Assembly: GCF_000317895.1 (NCBI RefSeq)
Contig: NC_019567.1
Span: forward strand, 992,001-1,056,000
Length of the DNA: 64,000 bases
Direction: 5' to 3'
Source: Bdellovibrio bacteriovorus str. Tiberius
GTDB lineage: Bacteria > Bdellovibrionota > Bdellovibrionia > Bdellovibrionales > Bdellovibrionaceae
The notes below the pieces were generated by a model, which did not search any database, was not told where the DNA came from, and was given only the letters and a program-made list of their open reading frames with translations. The position numbers were made by a program, and so were the translations under genes. This document shows positions 1 through 9,013 of this stretch, piece by piece (positions within the stretch are counted from its first letter, which is position 1; each line of letters opens with the position of its first letter).

Positions 1-1
1 G

Positions 2-706
2 GCGAACTTGCGTCCAGGCCGTTTCTGGCGTCTGACGAAACAGGTCGGTTACAAGCTGCAGGCGCTGATGCAGCTGCGCACGCGTCTGGGCGAAAATGTG
101 CGCCAGATCTGCTGGGGCGATGACAGTGAAACTGATGCCATCATCTATAATCTTTATTCTGATATTTGTTCACGCCGACTGGGCACCAATGACATTCGCA
201 CGACGCTGGAAAAGCTGAATGTCACCGGTGAACAGGTGAATACAATTTTGGAACTGCAGGCGCAAATTCCTGAAAATGATCCGGTGGCAAAGATCTATAT
301 CAATCTGGCCACCGACACCGATCCGGACTATTACCTGAAATTCGGCCGGCGCACTTTGGCCACTTACAATACTTTCCAGGTCGCGCTGGACATGTATCAG
401 GATGGCCGTTTGAATCAGGATGGCATCTATGCCGTGATTCAGGACATGGTTTACAACTATGGTTTTACTCCGGAAGAGCTGATGAAGAGCTTTGATGAAT
501 TCATTCGCCGCGGGGTTTTGGGTGAACGCGCTTACAATGAAGTCCGTCCGTTCTTCATCGAAAAAGGTCTGCTGCACTCTTCGTATCAGCCAAGTGTGGC
601 ACCACTAAAAGAAAAACTGGTGGATGAAGGGCGCGTGTACGAGATGGAAGGGGTGCATGAACCCTGGATCCCGGACCGCATTGATTACCTGCACGATTAT
701 CGTTAG
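2..706 (+). CDS. HAD/App1-like phosphatase-domain protein, 5' end cut off
   Basis: The reading frame is already open at the window edge, so the N-terminus lies upstream; an in-frame TTG at 8 is unlikely to be the true start. The visible part is about 234 residues with no signal peptide or membrane segment. A GDDSETDAIIY stretch near the beginning resembles the last Asp-containing motif of HAD-fold lipid phosphatases of the App1/DUF2183 type, which would place the catalytic DxD upstream of the window. The rest is a mostly helical, charged C-terminal region that I do not recognise. The family assignment is an inference from that single motif. Confidence 0.55.
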   Translation, partial: ANLRPGRFWRLTKQVGYKLQALMQLRTRLGENVRQICWGDDSETDAIIYNLYSDICSRRLGTNDIRTTLEKLNVTGEQVNTILELQAQIPENDPVAKIYINLATDTDPDYYLKFGRRTLATYNTFQVALDMYQDGRLNQDGIYAVIQDMVYNYGFTPEELMKSFDEFIRRGVLGERAYNEVRPFFIEKGLLHSSYQPSVAPLKEKLVDEGRVYEMEGVHEPWIPDRIDYLHDYR

Positions 707-730
707 GCCTTCAGAACGAAGGCCCTTTCA
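706..730 (+). terminator. Intrinsic terminator
   Basis: A perfect 7-bp stem (706-712 with 718-724, five-base loop) begins on the last base of the stop codon and is followed by a short T-containing tract. It also lies at the 3' end of the convergent minus-strand gene and may serve both. Confidence 0.6.
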
Positions 731-1531
731 TTATTCAAAACGCAGTGGGAAGACGGTGGTGATCGGATCACCGCCAAAGACTTTGAATTCCACGCGGCGG
801 ACAGCTTCCAGAAGACATTTTTTGAATTGAGCATCGCTCAGACTGCTGCTGGCAATGTCGGCCTGGCTGACTTTGCCGGTGCGTTCAATGGTGAAGCTGA
901 TTGACGCTTGCCCCACCACGCCCGGAGTTCTTTGCAGCAGTTGCGTGTAGCATTTAAAGAATGAACTGCGGTGGGTTTTCAGCGTGTCCTGAATGAATTC
1001 TGACGTCAGGCCTTCCACCGGTTTTTGATTCGTCACCGGGGTTTCCGCGGGCGCAAGTTCCGGCAGGGTTTCCGTCGGCGCTTGTTTTTTATAGTTCATT
1101 TCATAGTCAGTCGCTGTCCAGCGCACACCGTCTTTTGAAATATAAACGCTGCCTTCGCGGCCATAGTTTTCAACCTGCAGATCGCCGCGTTTGATGATCA
1201 GAACAATGCGCTCGTTTTCTTCATCCAGGGTGATCAAAGAATTTTCCGGCACACGAATGCGGTAAGAGGAATCAAATTCCATGGTGGCATCGCCATCAAC
1301 ACTGGTTTCAACGGAATCCAGCGCAAACAAAGTTGCCTTGCGGGTCAGGGTTTCTTTGTTGGTCATGTTGTTGCGAAGAACAAAGACTTTACCCAGATTC
1401 AATTCCAGTCGCGCCAAAGGACGGGCACCGGGTTTGGTTTTTTCAGTCTGAGTTGAGATGAAGAGAGAAAGGGCGACGCTTAATACGCCTACGATAATCA
1501 GAGATGGAATCAGCCAGTTGTTCTTCGCCAT
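731..1531 (-). CDS. Membrane-anchored FecR-like / AgmX-PglI C-terminal domain protein
   Basis: The 266-residue protein has one N-terminal membrane helix (about residues 7-27), a FecR-like periplasmic beta domain (about 45-145), a Pro/Thr-rich linker and a C-terminal domain (about 175-266). That last domain has the pattern of the AgmX/PglI C-terminal (TonB-like) family of deltaproteobacteria: GQASISFTIERTGKV followed by a conserved KKCLLEAVRRVEF stretch. In myxobacteria such proteins are linked to gliding and envelope machinery; here the role is unknown. No Shine-Dalgarno sequence is evident before the ATG. secG lies about 40 bp beyond its start in the same direction, so the two could be co-transcribed. 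Confidence 0.65.
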   Translation of the reverse strand: MAKNNWLIPSLIIVGVLSVALSLFISTQTEKTKPGARPLARLELNLGKVFVLRNNMTNKETLTRKATLFALDSVETSVDGDATMEFDSSYRIRVPENSLITLDEENERIVLIIKRGDLQVENYGREGSVYISKDGVRWTATDYEMNYKKQAPTETLPELAPAETPVTNQKPVEGLTSEFIQDTLKTHRSSFFKCYTQLLQRTPGVVGQASISFTIERTGKVSQADIASSSLSDAQFKKCLLEAVRRVEFKVFGGDPITTVFPLRFE

Positions 1532-1572
1532 AGGAGAACTATAGCGAAGAACCTGTCAGGAAGGCACTAAAA

Positions 1573-1986
1573 TTACTTCTGTGCAGGAGCTGCAGTCGCA
1601 GCCGGGGCAGCAGGAGAAGCAGCTGGAGTTGCTGCCGGAGCAGTCTCTGCAGCAGGAACAGCCGCAGCCGCGCCAGCATCTGTCGTACCTTCAGTCGGGA
1701 AGTGCTCTTGTGCCGGAGCTGTTGGCAACGGAAGGCTGTCTACGACGGATTTGGTTTTGGAAGAAGTCAAAGTCGCCAAAGCCAGGCAAGTCACCGCGAA
1801 GATGATTGCTGCCCATACTGTCATTTTACCAGCCAAAGATTGAGCGCCAGTTGCACCCAACAAAGAGTTGGAACCGGAAGATCCACCCATGCCCAGAGCG
1901 CCATCAGATTTGGAATCTTGGATCAAAACCAAGATGATCAAAACAAGGGCTACGATGATATGCAATACGCCGATAAATGTACTCAT
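1573..1986 (-). CDS. secG: Preprotein translocase subunit SecG
   Basis: SecG is the small accessory subunit of the SecYEG protein-export channel in the inner membrane. The ATG at 1986 follows a GGGAGA ribosome site and gives 137 residues. There are two membrane helices (about 3-22 and 52-72), joined by the typical Gly/Ser-rich segment with DGALGMGGSSGSNSLLGATG. The C-terminal 50 residues are an unusually long, low-complexity Ala/Pro tail; typical SecG proteins end soon after helix two or carry a shorter tail. An upstream in-frame start would add 31 residues without family character and was rejected. Confidence 0.9.
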   Translation of the reverse strand: MSTFIGVLHIIVALVLIILVLIQDSKSDGALGMGGSSGSNSLLGATGAQSLAGKMTVWAAIIFAVTCLALATLTSSKTKSVVDSLPLPTAPAQEHFPTEGTTDAGAAAAVPAAETAPAATPAASPAAPAATAAPAQK

Positions 1987-2127
1987 TTTATGTAATCTCC
2001 CAAAGACCCCCAAATATATGGATAATGGCGGTTTTCGTCCACCCCAAAGTGACCCGTTTTGGGCAACATATCGCATCACGTCATGAGTCTGTTGAGTCTT
2101 CAGTCCATATTGATCACCATAGAGGTT

Positions 2128-2598
2128 ATGAAAAACACCCTTCGTCTTTCGCTCTGCCTATTTTTTGTGCTTCTGTCGGCCTGTACTTCTCAGGAAGGAA
2201 AGATCAAAAAGCTCGCATTGGAGCTGGGGGAAAAGAAATTCCAGGAACAGCTGAAGATCGAAGCCGATGATTCCATCAAACAATCCGAATGGCTGAATAA
2301 GTCCTATCAGGAATTCATGCTGAAGAAATCTGAAGTCGAAGTGGTGGAGGTCAAGCTCCTGACCGAAACAAAAGCCACTGCCGTGGTGGTGGTAAATACC
2401 TATCCGCCTTCGCTTAGAATGACCCTCGCCCGCATTGCCGGAGGCATGGATCCCGGTCGCAGCCGCAGTTTCAATTTTGCCGAAGCCGTGAACGGAATCG
2501 GAAAGCAGATCGGCAAATCCCCGGAACCCATCGAACTGCCGTTGATTATGTACAAGTTCAATAAAACCTCCGCAGGAACATGGGTGGTTGAGTTTTAA
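2128..2598 (+). CDS. Predicted lipoprotein, unknown function
   Basis: Starting at the ATG at 2128, the 156-residue product has a lipoprotein signal peptide ending in the lipobox LSAC (Cys19). The mature part begins with a charged helical stretch and continues into alternating beta-like sequence (VEVVEVKLLTETKATAVVVV), suggesting a small alpha/beta periplasmic fold. I do not recognise the family. The longer frame starting at 2059 would bury the signal peptide and was not used. It is divergent from secG. Confidence 0.75.
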   Translation: MKNTLRLSLCLFFVLLSACTSQEGKIKKLALELGEKKFQEQLKIEADDSIKQSEWLNKSYQEFMLKKSEVEVVEVKLLTETKATAVVVVNTYPPSLRMTLARIAGGMDPGRSRSFNFAEAVNGIGKQIGKSPEPIELPLIMYKFNKTSAGTWVVEF

Positions 2599-2644
2599 GG
2601 GGTCCCACGCCTCAGCTCGAACTGGTGGCGGGCTAGGGCCTGCC

Positions 2645-2659
2645 GTCTAAGCCTTAGAC
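2645..2659. repeat. Short perfect inverted repeat in the intergenic region
   Basis: GTCTAAG and CTTAGAC flank a single base. There is no T tract after it, so it is not a convincing terminator; it could be an operator upstream of the secreted protein gene at 2735. Confidence 0.35.
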
Positions 2660-2734
2660 AGCGGAAAATCGAGAAATCATATAGTTAGCATTGCTAAAAG
2701 CCCGGTCCTTGGATTGCATTTTTCACCGCTTAAT

Positions 2735-3898
2735 ATGAAAAACGTAGTTCGCTCCCTTACCTTTGCGGCATTGCTTGTCTCAACTTGGGTCCCAGCCTGG
2801 GCCGAGGATCTTTCGTCGGTTGAGACCGAGATCGTGGAAAGCACGCTTGAAAAAGCGCAGGTCGCCGAGCAGGACAAACTGCGAATCAAAGTCGGCAAGG
2901 GCGAACAAATCTATGAATTTGAAACGACTCCGAATCGCGAAAGCATGAAGGAATCATTGGGTCTGAAGATCCCGGATAAAGTGCGTGAACAGATCATCGC
3001 CCGTGGTGGCTCTGTCGCTGAAACTGATCCTTTGGAGCCGTTTGAAAGCCTGCCGGAAGATCGCCGCAAGAAATTCCATGAAATGCGTCTGATGTTTTTG
3101 ACGAATGCCGCGCGCATTCTGAATTCCACCAAGTTCGTTTACGGGGCGGGCAGCCTGGTGGGCGATGGTCTGAGTTTTGTGAAAATCAAAGTGAAAAAGG
3201 CCTTCGGGAAAGAAACTGTTGTCGAGTCCCAGGCGCAAAGAACCTTCCAAGTGCGCAGCCAGCAGGCTGTACAAAGCATCTTGCGTGGTCTGGATTACAA
3301 ACTGTGGTCTCAGGCCCCGCTTGTGATTGATTCCAATGAATTTGGTTTAAGTGTTTCTGCCGGGATTCTGGCTGAAGCCGGCGTTCTAAGAAAAGGCGGC
3401 GGGGGAGCTGACGAAGTCGGTTTCAGCATTGCCTTTAACAAAACCAAAAAAGCTTTCGTGTTTGAGATCTTCCATAACTCTGAGAAATTCGACAACACCA
3501 AGGCGGCCATCACTGTGATCGGTGTGGTCGGTAAAGCCGGTATTACCATGGGCCGCCGTGATGGTGCAGAGACCCTGAAGGGGTCTTCGTTCTATCCACC
3601 AGCGATCCCGGGTTACAGCACCTCTTCGCCTGAGTTTTTCTCTTCCGGATTGAGCTCCAGTCTTGGATTCCCGCCACCACCGCTGGCGGACCTTTTGACG
3701 TTCACCAACCGCTTTGAACGCCAGGCTTTGATCCGCATAACCGTGTCACCGCTGGTCAAAGGATTCGTCAGAGTCCAAATAGGCGATGTGAAGGGTTCTG
3801 TGCGCCTTGTCGCGATGCGATTTGTTGACGTCTACACCGCAATATCTGACAAAGTCCACTTAGGTGGGCGTCGTGCTTGCGGCCCTGTATTCAACTAA
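2735..3898 (+). CDS. Secreted protein of unknown function
   Basis: The 387-residue product has a clear signal peptide with predicted cleavage after AWA (about residue 24). A TTG at 2714 could extend it, but the ATG at 2735 places the signal sequence correctly. The first 130 residues are charged and helical; the middle contains a Gly-rich turn region (RKGGGGADEVGFSIAF), and the C-terminal part is beta-rich with a Pro-rich loop (FPPPPLADLL). No enzyme motif is recognised. It lies just upstream of tmk with an 18-bp gap, so it may head the tmk-holB-tatD operon. Confidence 0.7.
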   Translation: MKNVVRSLTFAALLVSTWVPAWAEDLSSVETEIVESTLEKAQVAEQDKLRIKVGKGEQIYEFETTPNRESMKESLGLKIPDKVREQIIARGGSVAETDPLEPFESLPEDRRKKFHEMRLMFLTNAARILNSTKFVYGAGSLVGDGLSFVKIKVKKAFGKETVVESQAQRTFQVRSQQAVQSILRGLDYKLWSQAPLVIDSNEFGLSVSAGILAEAGVLRKGGGGADEVGFSIAFNKTKKAFVFEIFHNSEKFDNTKAAITVIGVVGKAGITMGRRDGAETLKGSSFYPPAIPGYSTSSPEFFSSGLSSSLGFPPPPLADLLTFTNRFERQALIRITVSPLVKGFVRVQIGDVKGSVRLVAMRFVDVYTAISDKVHLGGRRACGPVFN

Positions 3899-3916
3899 TC
3901 TATCTTGCGGTGCAAA

Positions 3917-4549
3917 ATGAAATTTATCGTATTTGAGGGGCTGGACGGCTCCGGCAAAAGTTCTTTGATGGCGGCGTTGGAGCGTGAGCTGCAAAACAGA
4001 GCCATCAACTTTTTGCGCACCCGTGAGCCCGGCGGAACCCCGCTGGGTGATGAAATCCGCAACATGATTCTTCGTAAGGAAGGCCCGGCCCCAACCCCGC
4101 GTACAGAATTGCTGCTATATGAAGCCAGCCGTTCCCAGCACGTGGATCAGGTGATTCGTCCGGCTTTGGCTGCGGGCACCTGGGTTCTGTGTGATCGTTT
4201 TGCGGCAAGCTCTGTCGCGTTTCAAAGCGGCGGCCGTGCGATCTCTGAAGCCGATGTGGTCATGCTGAACACTTTTGCCACCGGCGGTTTGAAAGCCGAC
4301 ATCACCGTTCTTTTGGATTTGTCTGTGGAAGAAAGCCGTCGCCGCCGTCAGGGGCGTGGTGCTGTTACCGGTGAAACCGAAGACCGTATTGAATCTGAAG
4401 CCGACACTTTCCATGAAAACGTTCGTCAGTCTTTCCTGAAGCAGTCTCGTGAAGACGCCGCTGCGTGGATCGTGCTGGATGCGCGTGAAACCCAGGAAGT
4501 TTTGTTTAAACAGCTGTTGCAGTCTTTGACTGAACGAAAAGTTCTGTAA
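3917..4549 (+). CDS. tmk: Thymidylate kinase
   Basis: Thymidylate kinase phosphorylates dTMP to dTDP with ATP, an essential cytoplasmic step for DNA synthesis. The 210-residue protein has the P-loop GLDGSGKSS at residues 8-16, the DR(Y/F) substrate motif in LCDRFAASSVAFQ and an Arg-rich LID region (RRRRQGRGAVTGETEDRIE). The ATG at 3917 is preferred over a TTG at 3905 because it places the first beta strand directly before the P-loop, as in the family. It is followed 10 bp later by holB, the common tmk-holB arrangement. Confidence 0.95.
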   Translation: MKFIVFEGLDGSGKSSLMAALERELQNRAINFLRTREPGGTPLGDEIRNMILRKEGPAPTPRTELLLYEASRSQHVDQVIRPALAAGTWVLCDRFAASSVAFQSGGRAISEADVVMLNTFATGGLKADITVLLDLSVEESRRRRQGRGAVTGETEDRIESEADTFHENVRQSFLKQSREDAAAWIVLDARETQEVLFKQLLQSLTERKVL

Positions 4550-4559
4550 GGACGCAACT

Positions 4560-5504
4560 ATGGCCCGCATGCTGGATTTCGTCTTAGGACATCAGGAAAC
4601 AATCAAAAAAATGGTCGAGTCTTTCGAAAACGGAAAGCCCGGTCAGACCTTTTTGTTTGTCGGTCCGGGCGGCATCGGCAAGAAGCTGACCGCGATGGGT
4701 CTGGCACAGGCTCTGCTTTGTCCTTCCAGCCCGCGGGGCTGTGGTAAATGTCCCTCTTGCTTCCGAATTTCTCAAGGGTCTCATGAAGGCCTGAAGGTGA
4801 TTGCACCCAATGGTGCCAACATCAAAATGGAACAGGCCAAAGAGGTTCTTGAATTTCTCAGTCTGCGCAGTCTGACCGGCAATCGTGTGATCGTTATTGA
4901 TCAGGCGCAAACCCTGAATCCACAGGCGGCCAATGCCTTGCTAAAAACTTTGGAAGAACCGCCAGAAGGCACGTTCTTCTTTTTGATTGCTCCAAGTGTG
5001 GCGGGGATTCTGCCCACCATTCGGTCGCGATCCCGCATTGTGCAGTTCCGTCCACTGACGCAGGAAGATCTGGGGAAGCGCGTGAAAGCGCCAGCCTGGG
5101 CTTTGAAGGCGGCGGGGGGCAGCTTTGAAAAGCTGGCTCAGTTGCAGGAAGGTCCTGAACAGGAAGTGCGCGAAAAGGCGGTCGAGCTTCTGACTTTGTT
5201 TATTCAGGATGCCGACTTCCTTCTAAATGAACTGTGGAGAACCGAGTTCAAAGACCGCGCTCAAGGGCAGCGCATGATTTCTTATTGGATTGGCTTCTTA
5301 AAAGATGCCATTTGTCTGCAAGAGGGTGCCAAAACTCAGATTGTGAATCTGGATCAGGCCCCGCTGATTAAGGTCCTGGCAGAGCTTGAGCGTTCACGAA
5401 TTCTGAATTTGATTCAGAAAGCACTCCAAGTGGAGCTGGCCTTTGCCGCCAATCGTGATCCGCAGCTGATCATCGAAGAATTCTACGTAACTTCCAAGGC
5501 GTAA
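4560..5504 (+). CDS. holB: DNA polymerase III delta' subunit
   Basis: The delta' subunit is part of the clamp-loader complex that places the sliding clamp on primed DNA. The 314-residue protein has an AAA+ P-loop GPGGIGKK (about residues 35-42) and a zinc module formed by Cys54, Cys61, Cys64 and Cys67 (GCGKCPSC). The LKTLEEPP motif and the sensor region PTIRSRSRIVQFRPL are also present. In place of the usual SRC sensor it has SRSR. The C-terminal collar domain is present but divergent. Its position between tmk and tatD matches the operon seen in many bacteria. Confidence 0.92.
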   Translation: MARMLDFVLGHQETIKKMVESFENGKPGQTFLFVGPGGIGKKLTAMGLAQALLCPSSPRGCGKCPSCFRISQGSHEGLKVIAPNGANIKMEQAKEVLEFLSLRSLTGNRVIVIDQAQTLNPQAANALLKTLEEPPEGTFFFLIAPSVAGILPTIRSRSRIVQFRPLTQEDLGKRVKAPAWALKAAGGSFEKLAQLQEGPEQEVREKAVELLTLFIQDADFLLNELWRTEFKDRAQGQRMISYWIGFLKDAICLQEGAKTQIVNLDQAPLIKVLAELERSRILNLIQKALQVELAFAANRDPQLIIEEFYVTSKA

Positions 5505-5545
5505 ACCGCATTGTCACAATCCGGTGCGGCTGTTATACTTGCCCT

Positions 5546-6316
5546 ATGGAATGGATCGATATTCACGCACATTTGAATATGCTCGAAGAGGGTGTTGAAG
5601 CCGCTATCAACAATGCGAAGGCCGTGGGCGTGAAGAAGATCATCACCATCGGCACCCAGCCGGAAGATCATCCGATCGTTCTGGATATCGCCCGTAAATA
5701 TTATCCGGAAGTGTACTGCACTTTGGGTGTGCATCCTCATGACGGTGGCGTTTACACGGAAGCTGCCGGTAAATTTATCGAAGACCACGTCAGTGAACCT
5801 TGTGTGGTGGCTGTCGGTGAAATCGGTCTGGATTATTATTATGACAATTCCCCGCGTGAACTTCAGAAGGAAGCCTTCCGCGCGCAGCTTGAAATCGCCC
5901 GCAGAACAAAAATGCCGGTCGAGATTCACACCCGCGATGCGGAAGAAGACACGATCGAGATTTTAAAAGAATTCAAAGGCGAGCTGACAGGGCTGATCCA
6001 TTGCTTCACGGGAACAGAATGGCTGGCCCGCCAGGCGTTGGACGTGGGATTCAATATCTCTATCAGTGGTGTGGTGACTTTCAAAAGTGCCGATTCTTTG
6101 CGTGAAACAGTGAAGATGCTGCCACTGGATCGTATCCATGTGGAAACCGATTCACCCTTTCTGGCGCCGATCCCGATGCGCGGGCGTAAGAACACTCCGG
6201 CTTACGTTGTTCACACGGCGAAGTTCGTGGCTGACCTGAAAGGGATCAGCCTTGAACAACTGTGTGAGCAGACGCGTATCAATGCTCTGAAAATGTTCCC
6301 GAAAATTCAGTGGTAG
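5546..6316 (+). CDS. tatD: TatD-family metal-dependent DNase
   Basis: TatD-type proteins are TIM-barrel metallohydrolases with 3'-5' exonuclease activity, usually cytoplasmic. All family signatures are visible in 256 residues: HAH at residues 7-9, the metal-binding Glu in VGEIGLDYYY, His in EIHTRDAEED, HCFTGT, and the C-terminal Asp in VETDSPFLAP. The length is normal. The 3' end overlaps the convergent protease gene by 38 bp. It completes a tmk-holB-tatD cluster. Confidence 0.93.
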   Translation: MEWIDIHAHLNMLEEGVEAAINNAKAVGVKKIITIGTQPEDHPIVLDIARKYYPEVYCTLGVHPHDGGVYTEAAGKFIEDHVSEPCVVAVGEIGLDYYYDNSPRELQKEAFRAQLEIARRTKMPVEIHTRDAEEDTIEILKEFKGELTGLIHCFTGTEWLARQALDVGFNISISGVVTFKSADSLRETVKMLPLDRIHVETDSPFLAPIPMRGRKNTPAYVVHTAKFVADLKGISLEQLCEQTRINALKMFPKIQW

Positions 6317-7214
6317 TTTGCAGCAACTGGGCGCGCGTGGTTTTGATCCATGGCGCGAACGGGGCCACCTTGGTCGCCTGGGCAATGCCAGCACAGCTGA
6401 CTTGTCCGTTTGGCAGGCGTTTGCCATAGACCGCGGAATTGACTCCGATCACTTTCAGCACACCATTTTCATGTGAAAACTGCGGTCCACCGGAATCCCC
6501 CTGACAGATGAATACCGGCACTTTTGAGTTCAGCCAATAACGGTCATTGTAGCGGTTGAATTGGGAATCGATCCGCATAACTCCACGATGCAGCTGCCCC
6601 AGGTACGCAAAGAGGTCTTCGTTCGGTTTGCCGGTGTAATCCTTAGAGCGTCCAAAGCCATACACATAAACACTTCGGCCGGAATAATCTCTATTGGATT
6701 CGGTGTCGATACTGACCGTGGAATAACCTTCCGGAATGCCGCCATCGAAGGTCGCGATGGCGATGTCATGATCATAAAGTTTGGTGGAATTAAATTTCGG
6801 GTGGTGTTTATACGCCAGTCCCCGGCGGGTGGTTTCACGCACCAGCATCTTGCGGCCGAAGATCTCATAGTTGTTCGTGAACACAATATTGAATCCAGTC
6901 ATGCCTTTGATGCTGTCGTCGAAACAATGCCCGGCTGAAAGCACCGTCTGTGGTGCGATCAGGGTGCCGGTGCAAAATGCCAGAACCTGATTGTGTCTGT
7001 TGATCATTTCAATCAAGACCACGCTGCGGGCGGCTTGGGTACCGCGTTCCCGAATCGGGTCCCCGTTAATAATACCTGTTTGGGACGTGTCGGAAGGCTC
7101 TTCCGCAGCGGGCCCGAATGAACGGGGGCTGCAGGCGGTCAGGGCAAGAAGGGTCGCTGTCAGGGCTGCGACCAGGGTTTTTAAGGCCGGGGAGGGGCTT
7201 TTAAATGCATTCAT
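6279..7214 (-). CDS. Trypsin-fold serine protease lipoprotein (S1 family)
   Basis: This secreted protease is predicted to be lipid-anchored: the signal peptide ends in LLALTAC (Cys28). The mature chain starts its fold at GIINGDPI, the classical S1 activation-site pattern. The triad is His in LSAGHCFD, Asp in YDHDIAIATF and Ser in CQGDSGGPQ; there are several paired cysteines. By simple counting back from the catalytic Ser, the S1-pocket position carries Phe (VFICQGDS), not the Asp of trypsin, so specificity for Arg/Lys is doubtful. The ATG at 7214 has an AGGAGT ribosome site; a longer in-frame start lacks one. Predatory bacteria encode many such proteases to degrade prey protein, which is a plausible role. 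Confidence 0.88.
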   Translation of the reverse strand: MNAFKSPSPALKTLVAALTATLLALTACSPRSFGPAAEEPSDTSQTGIINGDPIRERGTQAARSVVLIEMINRHNQVLAFCTGTLIAPQTVLSAGHCFDDSIKGMTGFNIVFTNNYEIFGRKMLVRETTRRGLAYKHHPKFNSTKLYDHDIAIATFDGGIPEGYSTVSIDTESNRDYSGRSVYVYGFGRSKDYTGKPNEDLFAYLGQLHRGVMRIDSQFNRYNDRYWLNSKVPVFICQGDSGGPQFSHENGVLKVIGVNSAVYGKRLPNGQVSCAGIAQATKVAPFAPWIKTTRAQLLQTTTEFSGTFSEH

Positions 7215-7406
7215 GGGATGACTCCTTGATGTGATCATCAATTGCTATCGCACGCTTTGCGGGGTCACCCGTTTTCTTTCTGAAACCTGCAAAAACACAG
7301 TTACCGTGAGGACTTGGGAACGCGCCGAAAAAGGACCTGCTGTCTAATTCTGAGTCAGTAAAAAATGCCCAGCTCAAAATTAGAGCTTATTTAGGAACCA
7401 TTGTGG

Positions 7407-7423
7407 AGGCACGAACTTTGGAA
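7407..7423 (+). promoter_or_regulatory. GGCAC-N7-TTGG-type promoter-like element, copy 1
   Basis: GGCACGAACTTTGGAA has GG at 7408-7409 and GG at 7420-7421, exactly 12 bp apart as in sigma-54 -24/-12 elements. The second dinucleotide is GG where sigma-54 promoters have GC. The element ends 36 bp before the ATG at 7459. Copies 2 and 3 lie before paralogous genes at 9065 and 12168. Confidence 0.45.
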
Positions 7424-7458
7424 TAATCGCACTGTCTATTAAAAACAGGAGCGTCTTT

Positions 7459-8922
7459 ATGAAGAACACACAATGGGTGGCGGGTTTGCTTGCCGCCGTG
7501 ACTTTGATTCAGGCCTCAGCCCACGCTGAGATTATTTCGGACCTGCCGGGCTTTGACGATGGTGGCTCTCAAGGCCAGACGTTCCGTCCGCCTCCTCCGC
7601 CGATGCCTGATCAGGGCGTGACCCGTCAATATACGGATGTGGCGAACCTGGATCAGATCAGCCGCAAATCCGGTGGTGAAGCCTATCGTTTTAATCTGGT
7701 TCAACCCACTGTTTTGAAATATCTGGAGCTGAAAGTTCAGTCCAGCCGCCTGAAGATCCATGAAGCCACGGTGATGACCGTCAGCGGTCAGCGCTATATG
7801 ATTCGTGAATTCCATAACAGCAACGTGCTTGAATCGGGCACCGTGTTGACCTCTGAAAACCTGAATCTGAATGAAGACATCCGCACGATTGAGCTGCGTA
7901 TGGAGTCCTATTCCAATGCGGCGACGATTTCCCTGAAAGCCGTGGGGGACAGAGCGGTTCCTCGCCTGTCTGTGCAAAGACCTGTGATTGTGGCGCCGCC
8001 GACAACACCTTCACAGCCCAATCGTCCGACGCAGCCGTCGCAACCAAGCCGTCCGGTCGACACGCGTTTGAGTTCCGGTGATGTTGTGGTGTCGGTTTCT
8101 TCTCAGGGCAAATACTATGATGGCCGTGTGGTTGAGGTTTATCAGAACGGCAAGGTTCTGGTTCGCGACAATGACGATGGCAAAACATACGTTCGCGATA
8201 TTTCCACTGTAGGCAAACGTATTTCCTGTGCATCCAATGGTTTGTGCGAAGGTGAAAACGTCATGGCGTACCCTGTGGGGACTCAGTCTAAAAACTACAT
8301 GGGTAAAGTCATGGCTATATATTCCAATAATATGGTGAAAATGCGTGATGAAGATGACGGCAAGGAATACTTCCGCGATATCAAGGTCATCCACCGCAAA
8401 TTGAACTGCCTCGAGTCCCTTTGTGTGAAAGACCGTGTTCTTTCCCGCTCGAATGACGGTTCCAAGTACTACGGCGGTAAAATTGAAGAGATCTATTCCA
8501 ATGGTATGTTCGCTGTTCGTGATGACGATGATAGCAAGGTTTACCTCCGCGTAAGCCAGAACCTCTTTAAATCCGTACAGTGTCACAGTTCAGGTCTTTG
8601 TATTAAAGACCGTGTGATGTCCAAATCCACTGACAAGTACTACTTCGGCACAGTGACAGGGGTTTACTCCAATGGCCTTATTTATGTGCGCGATGACGAC
8701 GACGGTAAATCTTATGCTCGTCAGCAGAACGTAGTGTTTAAAGAAGTCAAATGTGCCAACGGCTTCTGCCGTGGCGACCGTGTTCTGTCCACTCTGAGCA
8801 ATGGCCGTTATTATGCAGGCCGTGTGGAAGGGGCCTATTCCGGCGGCATGATCTCGGTTCGTGATGACGACGACGGCAAGGTGTACGTGCGCCCTCATAC
8901 GGTTTTGTCCCGCGCCAGATAG
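7459..8922 (+). CDS. Secreted shared-domain protein with five acidic DDDDGK repeats
   Basis: The 487-residue product has a signal peptide (cleavage near Ala23), a Pro-rich segment (43-50), and a ~105-residue beta-rich domain (about 60-165). The domain pattern is ISRKSGGE, RLKIHEATV, GQR, IREF and SENLNLNEDI, ending in ES-Y. It is shared with the products at 9065, 10698 and 12168. A Pro/Gln/Ser linker (about 171-200) leads to five tandem repeats of about 55 residues. Each has Y-x-G-x-V, Y-S/Q-N/G-G and a VRDDDDGK-x-Y-x-R strand, and most carry a Cys pair at the junction. The repeats look like small SH3/Tudor-like beta barrels. The shared domain resembles a carbohydrate-binding-type beta sandwich, but no function can be assigned. 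First gene of the four-gene locus. Confidence 0.85.
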   Translation: MKNTQWVAGLLAAVTLIQASAHAEIISDLPGFDDGGSQGQTFRPPPPPMPDQGVTRQYTDVANLDQISRKSGGEAYRFNLVQPTVLKYLELKVQSSRLKIHEATVMTVSGQRYMIREFHNSNVLESGTVLTSENLNLNEDIRTIELRMESYSNAATISLKAVGDRAVPRLSVQRPVIVAPPTTPSQPNRPTQPSQPSRPVDTRLSSGDVVVSVSSQGKYYDGRVVEVYQNGKVLVRDNDDGKTYVRDISTVGKRISCASNGLCEGENVMAYPVGTQSKNYMGKVMAIYSNNMVKMRDEDDGKEYFRDIKVIHRKLNCLESLCVKDRVLSRSNDGSKYYGGKIEEIYSNGMFAVRDDDDSKVYLRVSQNLFKSVQCHSSGLCIKDRVMSKSTDKYYFGTVTGVYSNGLIYVRDDDDGKSYARQQNVVFKEVKCANGFCRGDRVLSTLSNGRYYAGRVEGAYSGGMISVRDDDDGKVYVRPHTVLSRAR

Positions 8923-8927
8923 TCCAA

Positions 8928-8943
8928 GGCGCCCTTGGGCGCC
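8928..8943 (+). terminator. GC-rich hairpin without T tract
   Basis: GGCGCCC and GGGCGCC can pair just after the stop codon, but no run of T follows. It could be a weak or Rho-assisted terminator or an mRNA 3' end stabiliser. Confidence 0.35.
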
Positions 8944-9013
8944 CGCTGTCCAGGAATGAGACAGTTGACCAGCTTTAAAACAAATTTATCTGTGTTTGAG
9001 TCCCTCCGCAGGC

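Noticed and set aside
1581-1995. Small plus-strand frames opposite secG
   Set aside because: They read Gln/Leu-rich sequence antisense to the SecG Ala/Pro tail and have no start signals.
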